Assembly (NCBI GenBank): GCA_015234045.1
Contig: JADFWU010000016.1
Span: 1 to 64,000, forward strand
DNA: 64,000 nt
From: Magnetococcales bacterium
GTDB lineage: Bacteria; Pseudomonadota; Magnetococcia; Magnetococcales; JADFWU01
Direction of reading: 5' to 3'
Of this stretch, positions 1-7,116 are shown piece by piece. The position numbers and the translations under genes were made by a program. Each line of letters starts with the position of its first letter. Position 1 is the stretch's first letter. The notes beneath the pieces are model-generated. The model ran no database searches and was not told where the DNA came from. It saw only the letters and a list, made by a program, of their open reading frames with translations.

Positions 1-50
1 CTTGAATATCTATCTGATAAAGTCGTGTTTACACAGGCATGGAAGAAATC

Positions 51-260
51 TCACTTGTGAATCGGCAAAGACAATAGCATCTCTGGATGATAGGCCTTTG
101 ATCCTCGACCAGCATAGACAACCTTAATCCTTCTAAGGTCAAGTTGTTCCATAATCTCAACGACAAAACGAGCAAGATGATCGTCAGGTAGCCAATCATC
201 TACAGAGGGAGGCAAGAGAAATAGAGTCTCTCGATCATACTGCCGAAATGTGTCGCCCAT
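51..260 (-). pseudogene. IS1182-type transposase, N-terminal fragment
   Basis: The 69-residue ORF matches the start of IS1182/IS5-like transposases: a FRQYDRETLFLLPP opening, then WLPDDHLARFVVE and a YHPEMLLSL stretch. Full-length members run to several hundred residues. Here the frame ends just after MLLSLPIHK, and the remaining bases to the window edge do not obviously resume the family in any frame. It is therefore a decayed or truncated copy. Upstream (326-345) lies an imperfect hairpin CTGTCCGGA-AAG-TCCGACAG that may belong to its outer end, and the neighbouring IS1380 element begins right after it. The fragment is not expected to be active. Confidence 0.75.
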
Positions 261-376
261 GAGAATCCACCATTACAGAGTTTTTTGCCGTCATGTAGTT
301 GCCGTCATGTAGAGTTTAACATTTTCTGTCCGGAAAGTCCGACAGTCTCCTAGCCCGAATATTTCATTAGAAAAGA

Positions 377-438
377 GGTAGAGTCTCTGAAAATCCTGTA
401 TAATCAGGATACTAAAAAAGAAAGAAGGAGACTCTACC
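377..438 (+). promoter_or_regulatory. Transposase promoter and SD-sequestering inverted repeat
   Basis: GGTAGAGTCTC (377-387) is exactly complementary to GAGACTCTACC (428-438), and the second arm overlaps the transposase ribosome-binding site AAGGAG (425-430). Between the arms lies a -10-like TATAAT (399-404) flanked by a perfect ATCCTG/CAGGAT pair. A transcript starting inside the element just after the TATAAT would carry only the second arm and be translatable. A transcript entering from outside would carry both arms and fold the SD away. That is the classic IS defence against impinging transcription. The sequence facts are direct; the role is inferred. Confidence 0.6.
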
Positions 439-440
439 CA

Positions 441-1754
441 ATGACAGAATGTACACCACCAACGCTCAACTTTCCAGCGTGTAAACGGCGAGCAGTCCAG
501 GCTGAATTTTCCGGCGATGATATCACCAGTGATGGCGGTCTTCTTCTTATAAGACAGGCTGATCGCTTACATGGCTTATGCGAACGTGTCGCCGCTTCAC
601 TTCCTGATCAAAGAGATCAATCCCGAATAACCCACAAATTGATCGACCTCGTGCGCCAACGGATTTTCGGAATTGCGGCTGGATACGAGGATCTCAATGA
701 TCACGAAATGCTTCGCAAAGATCCTGCATTTCAAACGTCAGTGAATCGAGATACGGATCTGGCCAGCAGTGCCACCTTATGCCGTTTGGAGAATAGTGCA
801 ACCAGCGAAATATTCTGGAAAATCCAGAATATCATGGTGGACCATTTCATGGACTCTTTCACCAAGCCGCCCGATGAATTGATCCTTGATTTCGATGCGA
901 CAGATGATCCAGTTCACGGTCTCCAGGTTGGACGATTTTTTCATGGATATTATGACGAGTACTGCTTTCTGCCATTATACGTGTTTTGTGGCGATCAGTT
1001 ACTGGTCAGCTATCTGAGGACCAGTGGTCAGGATGGGGCCAAACATGCTGGTGCTATCCTGAGGTGGCTGGTGAACCGTTTTCGCCAGAAATGGCCCAAT
1101 GTCCGAATTATATTCCGTGCAGACAGTGGGTTCTGTAGAGCCAGATATCTGTCATGGTGTGAAAGAAATAGAGTGGACTATGTCATAGGGCTGACAAAGA
1201 ATCCGCGCTTGGAACGCTTGTCGGCTTTTCAGGAACGTATTGCTGAAGCAGTTTTCAATGCCACTGGCCGTGACTACAGATTAATCGATGAAATTGAATA
1301 TGGATCATGTAGTTGGAAACAAAGTCGGCGTGTAATCGTTCGTGCTCATCATTCGGCTAAAGGCAAAAATCCACGATTCGTGGTGACCAATTTGGAATAT
1401 GATCCGACAGTTATCTATGACGACATCTATTGCCAGCGCGGAGAAGCGGAAAATCGCATAAAAGAACAACAACTCTGCCTCTTTGCGGATAGAACGAGCT
1501 GTCACGATTGGTGGCCCAATCAGCTCCGTCTATTTTTTTCGAGCATCGCTTATATTTTGCTCGAAACAATTCGTCGCACGGCCCTTTATGGAACCAATCT
1601 GGCTCACGCTCGCTGTGACACTATCAGACTGAAGCTGATAAAAATCGGAGCTGTAATCCTTCGGAATACAAGAAGAGTCCGATTTCTCCTGTCCAGCGCC
1701 AATCCCAATAAGGAGCTGTTCTTTTTGGTGGCTCGGCGTCTTGCCAGCCGATAA
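441..1754 (+). CDS. IS1380-family transposase
   Basis: A 437-residue DDE transposase of the IS1380 family. It has the family's N-terminal FSGDDITSDGGLLLIRQ-type block and a central catalytic core: LILDFDATDDPVHG supplies the first acidic residues, RADSGFCR the second, and the YCQRGEAENRIKE segment near residue 335 the catalytic glutamate. The length is normal and the frame is uninterrupted, so it may be functional. The ATG start at 441 has an AAGGAG ribosome-binding site ten bases upstream, which is itself part of an inverted repeat (see the regulatory entry). It sits alone between inverted repeats. Minus-strand ORFs over its 3' end are shadows. Confidence 0.93.
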   Translation: MTECTPPTLNFPACKRRAVQAEFSGDDITSDGGLLLIRQADRLHGLCERVAASLPDQRDQSRITHKLIDLVRQRIFGIAAGYEDLNDHEMLRKDPAFQTSVNRDTDLASSATLCRLENSATSEIFWKIQNIMVDHFMDSFTKPPDELILDFDATDDPVHGLQVGRFFHGYYDEYCFLPLYVFCGDQLLVSYLRTSGQDGAKHAGAILRWLVNRFRQKWPNVRIIFRADSGFCRARYLSWCERNRVDYVIGLTKNPRLERLSAFQERIAEAVFNATGRDYRLIDEIEYGSCSWKQSRRVIVRAHHSAKGKNPRFVVTNLEYDPTVIYDDIYCQRGEAENRIKEQQLCLFADRTSCHDWWPNQLRLFFSSIAYILLETIRRTALYGTNLAHARCDTIRLKLIKIGAVILRNTRRVRFLLSSANPNKELFFLVARRLASR

Positions 1755-1961
1755 GGGGCGAAGGTGCTGTCCCCGGCACCGGAAAATCATGGGGGAAATG
1801 GGGAAGTATGTCCAAAATCAGAAAAAAGCATCTGTTTCATTGAACATGAGCAAGAAATTACAGCTATTCGCCCTCATCAGTGGACTTTTTGAGAGGTGAA
1901 TCATGTTGATGAAATATGCGGGCTAGCGGGATAGGCAAATAGAACGGAGAGAGAATAGACT

Positions 1962-2031
1962 TAGGAGTTACGCAATTGCCGGTTGAAGCGAGAATGGCGG
2001 GTACAAAATTCATTCAACTGCGTAACCCCTG
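1962..2031. repeat. Small TAGGAGTTACGCA element, degenerate copy
   Basis: Left end TAGGAGTTACGCAATTG and right end TTCAACTGCGTAACCCCTGA are inverted copies of the terminal repeat seen perfectly at 8605-8720. About 70 bases, non-coding, lying between the IS1380 element and the FecR gene. The internal string gggtacaaaattcattc also occurs beside the relic at 5001-5025. Confidence 0.65.
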
Positions 2032-2068
2032 ATACTTTGAGTGAAACGGATTTGAAACAATCGGTTCA

Positions 2069-3205
2069 CTATTTCTGTCCCCAAAGCAGGGTCTTAACGC
2101 TACTGATATGAACACCTTCTGGAAATTCAGTAGCATAGCGTACCAGAAAAGCCTTGCTGCGCTCTTCTTCATTCATGGCATTCATGACCATAGCCATCTG
2201 GAACAGCGCGGATTCATATTTGGGCGTGTCTTTGAAGTCTCTCATGATGCGTTGCAGATAGAGAAACGCGCTTTTAGGATCATTGCGGAAACGGGCGTGG
2301 ATATTGGCCACATGTAAGAGGGTTTCACTCTTCACATTGTCCAAATAGCTGAGATTATGGGCAATTAGCAGAGCGGTTTCAGCATCTTCATAGCGTTTTT
2401 GGTCGGTTAACAGGCTGGCATAGCTGATATACCAGCGGCTTAGGATCTCCCGAAACGCCTCACGGGCCTTGATATCAGCAGGCACATCACTGTCGGTAAA
2501 GGTCTGAAGTTTGGTGCGAATCTCTTCAAGCCCAGGATTCTCTTTCAGACTCACCGGCACCATGGGCATGCGTCCTCGGGTGTTGGCAGTCATCTCACCT
2601 GGACCAAGCAAAACCCCCTCACCGGATTGTTCACCTTCATTAACGTGAACACCGCCTTCAATCTGAATGACCGTGGTGGTACCAAACACGGCATTGACCA
2701 AAAATTCAGTGCCGCGCACACCGATAATCGCCGTTGGTGTGCGTAACTGAAACGCCTGTTTATCCTTTTGAGCAGCAACAAACGCCCGCACAACGCCTTC
2801 AAACACATGGGCGGAAAAAGCCCTCTGAGACGCATCATTTACCGCATCATCATTTACCGCAGCATTTTTGGCAGCATCCACCGCCAGATTCAAGCGCGTT
2901 GCCTCACCCAGCGCTAAAAGTGAGTGATCATAAAATTCCAGCGTTGCCTTACCATCATCCTTGGTCTCTACCCGACTACCCGCTTTCAGCACCATACCCA
3001 CCGTCGCCTCTTGCCACTCCGGCTGATCCAGAGGACGCACATGCACTTGCCCCATCACCTTGATGATGGTCGCTCCCTCTGGGATGCCTCCCTCTTTCAG
3101 TGCCTCTTCGGCATACGACCGCGTTACACCAAACAGGATACCCAGACAGAGTACAGCGCGTATCACTTGCTTCCAGGGTGTGACTGTAGCCATCACGACG
3201 ATCAC
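2069..3205 (-). CDS. Exported FecR-domain protein with TPR-like tail
   Basis: A 378-residue predicted exported protein. A basic, hydrophobic signal sequence (about residues 10-32, ending near RSYAEE) precedes a FecR domain (about 45-210). It has the hallmark stretches VGMVLKAGSRVETKDDGKATLEF, FQLRTPTAIIGVRGTEF and GVLLGPGEMT. The C-terminal third (about 240-370) is helical and reads like TPR units (YEDAETALLIAHNLSY, ALFQMAMVMNAM). FecR domains in this arrangement are usually periplasmic and unrelated to iron sensing; the role here is unknown. The ORF start is GTG at 3205, but an ATG at 3193 gives a more conventional signal peptide. It lies downstream of the GAF and LRR genes on the same strand, separated by a small repeat. 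Confidence 0.85.
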   Translation of the reverse strand: MIVVMATVTPWKQVIRAVLCLGILFGVTRSYAEEALKEGGIPEGATIIKVMGQVHVRPLDQPEWQEATVGMVLKAGSRVETKDDGKATLEFYDHSLLALGEATRLNLAVDAAKNAAVNDDAVNDASQRAFSAHVFEGVVRAFVAAQKDKQAFQLRTPTAIIGVRGTEFLVNAVFGTTTVIQIEGGVHVNEGEQSGEGVLLGPGEMTANTRGRMPMVPVSLKENPGLEEIRTKLQTFTDSDVPADIKAREAFREILSRWYISYASLLTDQKRYEDAETALLIAHNLSYLDNVKSETLLHVANIHARFRNDPKSAFLYLQRIMRDFKDTPKYESALFQMAMVMNAMNEEERSKAFLVRYATEFPEGVHISSVKTLLWGQK

Positions 3206-3219
3206 TTCTCCGAATTATT

Positions 3220-3291
3220 TAAGGTATTACGCAGTTGAGTGACGGGTACACGCTTTGACACCTGTTACAATCGACAATTGCATAACGCCTA
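3220..3291. repeat. Small TAGGAGTTACGCA element, degenerate copy
   Basis: Ends TAAGGTATTACGCAGTTGA and, reverse-complemented, TAGGCGTTATGCAATTG match the terminal repeat of the 8605-8720 element. It fills the gap between the FecR and LRR genes. Its terminal TAG supplies the stop codon of the minus-strand LRR gene (3289-3291), suggesting that insertion set that protein's C-terminus. Confidence 0.6.
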
Positions 3292-4275
3292 CTCCGAAAT
3301 TTTATACTGTTTCAGTGCGTCAGGCAGATTTTCAACGCTATTCCAATCAAGATCCAATTTCTGAAGTGTTTTGGCAAGTGTTGCGAATTTTTCCGGTAAG
3401 TGAGTCATTGGGTTACGATCCAGTCGCAACTCGGTTAAATGACTCAAATCTGCGAGCTCTACTGGTACTTCAGACAGTTTATTATCGTCCAAACGCAGTT
3501 CCGTCAAATGAACCAACTGGCCCAATGCGGCCGGCACACTCTTGAGATTATTTTTTTGAACCCGAAGCGCAGCCAAATTGACCAATGAGCCAATCTGCTC
3601 AGGCAATGTCTCTAATTTATTTCCATAAAGACGCAACGAAACCAGCTGTGTGAGTTGGCCGATTTCCGCTGGCAAGGTTTCGATATCATTCTTAAACAGC
3701 GACAACTCACTGAGATGACTGAGCAAACCGATCTCTTTAGGCAGTTCTGTCAAGTCGTTATCAAACAACATCAAGCGCGATAACTGTGTCATACCGCCAA
3801 TCTCAGCAGGCAGATATTCCAACTTATTATCATAGAGATGCAATTCAACAAGCCGCGTAAGCCGGCCAATTTCCTTGGGTAGAAATTCCAGCTTGTTCTT
3901 AAAGCACCGAAAAGAAACCAGTTGCGTTAACTGACCAATTGTAGCGGGCAGCATTTCGATTTTATTATCACTGAGATTCAAACGCTTAAGTGCCGTAAGC
4001 TGACCGATCTGCTCTGGAATTTCTTCGATACGGTTCCCACCCAGATCAAGCTCTTTAAGCTTGGTGAGTTGACACACCCACTTTGGAATTTTTTTCAGCC
4101 GACAGCCGCGCAGGGACAAGCGCTCAAGATTGACAGCCTGCTCCATATCCGGCAGATCTTCCAGCTTTTTCCCTTCAAAAGAGACCGCGACCAACATACC
4201 CGGCGATTGAGAGGACTCTCCTTTACCTAACCGAAAAGCGAAGCTAAACGCTTCTTTCTTAATAAAATCAATCAC
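3289..4275 (-). CDS. Leucine-rich-repeat protein
   Basis: A 328-residue protein made almost entirely of about twelve 23-residue leucine-rich repeats of the bacterial/plant-intracellular type (LPxEIGQLTQLxxLxLxxN, about residues 40-320). A short N-terminal region (IDFIKKEAFSFAFRLG) precedes them. There is no signal peptide or membrane segment, so it is probably cytoplasmic. LRR blocks bind proteins; no enzymatic domain is attached. The start is GTG at 4275 with an AGGGGGGAAGCT ribosome-binding site. It follows the GAF gene by 34 bases, a likely operon. The stop codon lies in a small mobile repeat, so the native C-terminus may be lost. Confidence 0.88.
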   Translation of the reverse strand: MIDFIKKEAFSFAFRLGKGESSQSPGMLVAVSFEGKKLEDLPDMEQAVNLERLSLRGCRLKKIPKWVCQLTKLKELDLGGNRIEEIPEQIGQLTALKRLNLSDNKIEMLPATIGQLTQLVSFRCFKNKLEFLPKEIGRLTRLVELHLYDNKLEYLPAEIGGMTQLSRLMLFDNDLTELPKEIGLLSHLSELSLFKNDIETLPAEIGQLTQLVSLRLYGNKLETLPEQIGSLVNLAALRVQKNNLKSVPAALGQLVHLTELRLDDNKLSEVPVELADLSHLTELRLDRNPMTHLPEKFATLAKTLQKLDLDWNSVENLPDALKQYKISE

Positions 4276-4309
4276 AGCTTCCCCCCTGAGTCCCGCACTA
4301 ATTCTGCAT

Positions 4310-4867
4310 TCAACGCCGTTTTGAGAAAAGCCCTTTTATGGAAAAACGGAAACCACGTGACTCTTGTTCTTCATCGTCCGCCTGATCCATAAAAAGCGCT
4401 TGGACAGCGGGTTGAACACGCTCAGCCAGGTCTTCCGTCATCTGCTGGTCTCTGGCATCAAAGCCAGTATCACCTTGTTTATTCAGTAGCTGAACAACGC
4501 CGGCCACGCCACGACCAGATGCCTTGATCGGCACACACAAAATATTATGGGTCTGAAAACCAGTCATATCATCCACATCCCGATGCACGCCATCCCGCTC
4601 TCCGGCCTGCTCCAGGATACGCACCTGCCCTGTTACCACCACCTCACCGACGATGGAACGACTGACTGGGATATCCAATCCATCCTGTTCCAGACCGGTG
4701 CCCGCGATCAGAGAGACCCGTTGCATCTGAGGATCGTGCAGAAAAATACTACACCGCTCAACATTTAACTGTTCGGGAGCCTGTTCGACAAAATCAGCCA
4801 GAAATGCCCTGTGATCTTCAGTGCGGTTATACGCTCCTTCCAATACATCCATCCAGGCCTGTGACAT
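4310..4867 (-). CDS. GAF-domain protein
   Basis: A 185-residue single-domain protein. The GAF fold covers about residues 20-160, with the typical LNVERCSIFLHDPQ opening, GTGLEQDGLDIPVSRSIVGEVV centre and ILCVPIKASGRGVAGVVQLLNK strand pair. GAF domains bind small ligands such as cyclic nucleotides or mediate dimerisation. No output domain is attached, so it probably works through a partner, perhaps the LRR protein encoded 34 bases downstream. The basic C-terminal tail (FSIKGLFSKRR) is unusual. The ATG start has an AAAGGATCGTT ribosome-binding site. Confidence 0.85.
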   Translation of the reverse strand: MSQAWMDVLEGAYNRTEDHRAFLADFVEQAPEQLNVERCSIFLHDPQMQRVSLIAGTGLEQDGLDIPVSRSIVGEVVVTGQVRILEQAGERDGVHRDVDDMTGFQTHNILCVPIKASGRGVAGVVQLLNKQGDTGFDARDQQMTEDLAERVQPAVQALFMDQADDEEQESRGFRFSIKGLFSKRR

Positions 4868-5204
4868 AACGATCCTTTCACGGTCATATCCTATTGATAT
4901 TAATCTATAACCAAGCTAAAAATACATATAATAGCATGAAACAATACTACGTCATATTCTAAATCAGACTTATTTCCAAAGCCGTCTGTCAGGGTACAAA
5001 ATTCATTCGACTGCATAACTTCCAAGGGTATAGTATTTTATTATTGGATTCAATTTCCTGAATTTTTTCTGAACAGCACCCCTTTTGATTCGATAAAATT
5101 GGGAATCAATGATGAAATTACCCGGATTTGGGGTTATTCAGCCCTGTCCATATATGGTATAAATTTGGAGTTTTACACTCACATCCGTTTCGGAGCCAGA
5201 CAAT
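4868..5204. other. Divergent intergenic region upstream of hisI
   Basis: AT-rich gap between the minus-strand GAF gene and hisI. It holds a relic end of the small repeat (see 5001-5025) and a possible hisI promoter: TTATTC at about 5131 and TATAAA at about 5158, spaced roughly 18 bases. The hisI ribosome-binding site GGAG (5190s) precedes ATG 5205. No ORF or RNA structure stands out. Confidence 0.4.
5001..5025. repeat. Relic end of the small TAGGAGTTACGCA element
   Basis: attcattcgactgcataacttccaa corresponds to the right end of the element family, preceded by gggtacaaa as at 2000-2008. No matching left end is visible. Confidence 0.4.
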
Positions 5205-5594
5205 ATGGAGAACCTCCCCGACCTCGACCGTCTTAAATTCAATCAAGATGGTCTGATTCCCGCGATTGCCCAACAACATGATACAGGCGACATTCTCATG
5301 ATGGCCTGGATGAATCGGGATTCATTGGCAGAAACCCTGAAATCAGGCGTTGCCTGCTACTGGTCGCGCTCTCGGCAGAAATTTTGGAAAAAAGGCGAAT
5401 CCTCCGGCCATACCCAACAAGTTAAATCACTCAGAACCGATTGCGATTGCGATACGATCCTGCTCTTGGTGGATCAAGTGGGCGGAATTGCCTGTCATAC
5501 TGGTCGCGGAAACTGCTTTTTCCTGGAAGCGGCTGAAGGCGAATGGAAAGAGATCCATGCGCCCATCAAGGATCCCAAAGAGATTTATAAATGA
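5205..5594 (+). CDS. hisI: Phosphoribosyl-AMP cyclohydrolase
   Basis: A 129-residue HisI of normal length, catalysing hydrolysis of phosphoribosyl-AMP to ProFAR, the third step of histidine synthesis. Diagnostic motifs are all present: [20 protein letters not shown], the metal-binding DCDCD, and [11 protein letters not shown]. It is a stand-alone HisI, unlike the fused HisIE of enterobacteria. The next gene, hisE (here fused to PilZ), starts four bases before this stop (ATGA overlap), so the two are translationally coupled and encode consecutive steps in reverse order. ATG 5205 has GGAG ten bases upstream. Confidence 0.97.
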   Translation: MENLPDLDRLKFNQDGLIPAIAQQHDTGDILMMAWMNRDSLAETLKSGVACYWSRSRQKFWKKGESSGHTQQVKSLRTDCDCDTILLLVDQVGGIACHTGRGNCFFLEAAEGEWKEIHAPIKDPKEIYK

Positions 5595-6331
5595 CTCAGA
5601 GAAATGGACCCGAGGTTCTGACAAAGTTATTTGCTTTGCTTCAAGAACGTCGCCAGGCTGATCCTAAGTCATCCTATACGGCAACCCTGCTCAACAAGGG
5701 CCTGAATGCCATATTGGATAAAGTTGCCGAAGAGTCTGAAGAGACTATTGAGGCGGCCCGATCCGGCCAATCCAACGAGATTGTTCATGAATCTGCTGAC
5801 CTCATATACCATTTACTGGTAATGCTGGTTCAACAGGATATTGCACTGGAGCGCGTCCTGGGCGAGTTGGGTCGTCGCCTGGGACGCTCCGGTCATTTGC
5901 GCCATGATGCGCCGGTGACACCCAGCAATCGATCCAACATGCGCCATCATCACTGCCACTATTTGACCCTGCATTTCAACAATGGTCAGATCGTTACCGG
6001 CACTACTCAGGATATCAGTCTCACTGGTTTAATGCTGTCCGTTAACGAGGACACGCCTTTGGATGACCTGTTGGGCGAAACCGGCACCTTTGACCTTACG
6101 CCTGCGCGCACGACAACACACGCCGCCGCCCGAAATATCCAATACAATCCACTGCCAACGCTGCCGGAACTGGCTAACCTGCCAGATAATCCACTCAATC
6201 AGGCGGTAAACAGCTTCCGGTTCACTTTTGAGATTGTACGTGTCACACCGGCTGGATTAGGCTTGCATATTATAGATGGTAGCGGGCTGTTTGGATTTAC
6301 TTTTTCGACTGTTTTTAAAGAGATATTTTAA
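5591..6331 (+). CDS. hisE: Phosphoribosyl-ATP pyrophosphatase fused to a PilZ domain
   Basis: A 246-residue two-domain protein; HisE alone is about 105 residues. Residues 8-105 are HisE, hydrolysing phosphoribosyl-ATP to phosphoribosyl-AMP. They show the Mg-binding EExxE-type block ([13 protein letters not shown], 45-57) and ExxD ([12 protein letters not shown], 66-77). Residues about 112-240 look like PilZ, with RSNMR (114-118) fitting RxxxR and DISLTG (141-146) fitting D/NxSxxG, the two c-di-GMP-contacting motifs. [17 protein letters not shown] closes the barrel. The enzyme half follows hisI with ATGA coupling. The fusion suggests c-di-GMP influences histidine synthesis or places the enzyme, but this is inference. 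A frameshift joining two genes is possible, but the single frame is clean across the junction. Confidence 0.85.
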   Translation: MTQRNGPEVLTKLFALLQERRQADPKSSYTATLLNKGLNAILDKVAEESEETIEAARSGQSNEIVHESADLIYHLLVMLVQQDIALERVLGELGRRLGRSGHLRHDAPVTPSNRSNMRHHHCHYLTLHFNNGQIVTGTTQDISLTGLMLSVNEDTPLDDLLGETGTFDLTPARTTTHAAARNIQYNPLPTLPELANLPDNPLNQAVNSFRFTFEIVRVTPAGLGLHIIDGSGLFGFTFSTVFKEIF

Positions 6332-6363
6332 ATATCCACGCATCGTTCAGAGTGAGGTGACAC

Positions 6364-6714
6364 ATGTCTGACAACTGCCTGTTCTGCAAAATCATCAACG
6401 GCACCATTCCCGCCGACATCGTCTACCAAGATGATACCGTACTCGCTTTTAAAGATATTAATCCACAAGCCCCTGTCCATATCCTGGTGATTCCCAAACG
6501 CCATATTGCCACCCTGGATGATCTGACCGAAGCAGACCGAGCGGATATCGGCCACCTGATGGAACGCCTCGCCCATGTCGCCCGTGCAGCAGGCGTGGCT
6601 GAAAAAGGCTATCGCACCATCATCAATACCCGTGCCCATGGCGGACAGGAAGTATTTCATATCCATGCCCATATTCTGGGCGGAAAACCCATCGGACCCA
6701 TGGTGGCACGCTGA
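6364..6714 (+). CDS. HIT-family (HinT-like) nucleotide hydrolase
   Basis: A 116-residue histidine-triad protein of the Hint branch, which hydrolyses purine nucleoside phosphoramidates and adenylates. CxxC-type CLFCKI opens the protein, KDINPQAPVHILVIPKRH forms the nucleotide-binding core, and HIHAHIL is the catalytic HxHxHxx triad near the C-terminus. Length and motifs are standard. It starts 32 bases after the hisE-PilZ fusion with a GAGGTGACAC ribosome-binding site. HIT genes next to hisE are common, so it probably belongs to the same transcript. Confidence 0.93.
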   Translation: MSDNCLFCKIINGTIPADIVYQDDTVLAFKDINPQAPVHILVIPKRHIATLDDLTEADRADIGHLMERLAHVARAAGVAEKGYRTIINTRAHGGQEVFHIHAHILGGKPIGPMVAR

Positions 6715-7116
6715 GCGATTCGATCCTGTCAAACAGCCAGCATGGCACCCTAAAACTGTCAATAACCAAACTTAATGATGGCGTTATTTGGGGCCTGAGA
6801 TAACAGCCTCATCACCTTCCCGGTGGGCATTGCGGCGGCAACTGTTATGATGGGCATTCCGGCACATATTTTATCACTACATTGATTTCAAACGCATTAA
6901 ATTGTTTAATAAGGCGTTGACTATTGCGGATGTAGTGATGAGTCTACTGCTCGTTATGGCAGATAATTAATGACCGGACCACATTTTGCATGCTTCCTCA
7001 TTGTTGGAACGACATCACTTTCCTTATGCTAAAGTGGCTTGGGACAGGGTGATATTGTCGCTCTATCTGGCACTTATATAGTGGGATCACCCCATCAACT
7101 AGGAATCGTCGTTATC
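6715..7116. other. Intergenic region before the TPR-sulfotransferase
   Basis: About 400 bases with no convincing ORF. A promoter candidate TTGTTG-18-TATGCT lies at about 7001-7030, just upstream of ATG 7117. The computed ORF reaches back into this region only through a TTG codon at 7039 and lacks family similarity there. Confidence 0.35.

Larger units (their letters stand above)
349..1927 (+). mobile_element. IS1380-family insertion sequence
   Basis: A complete element of about 1.58 kb holding one transposase gene. The left end reads CCTAGCCCGAATATTTCATTA (349-369, first 20 bases considered). The right end, reverse-complemented, reads GCTAGCCCGCATATTTCATC (1927 inward). They agree except at the outermost base and at internal positions. 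The CCTAG tip is what ISEcp1-like IS1380 members carry. The flanks (gtct left, ggga right) do not form a target duplication, so the surroundings may have recombined, consistent with the IS1182 fragment on one side and a small repeat on the other. A solo copy of the right end lies at 8816-8840. Confidence 0.85.

Noticed and set aside
345-1931. Target-site duplication for the IS1380 element
   Set aside because: Flanking tetramers gtct and ggga differ, so no duplication can be claimed.
6328-6762. 144-aa minus-strand ORF over the HIT gene
   Set aside because: The plus-strand HIT protein has all catalytic motifs; the antisense ORF has none.
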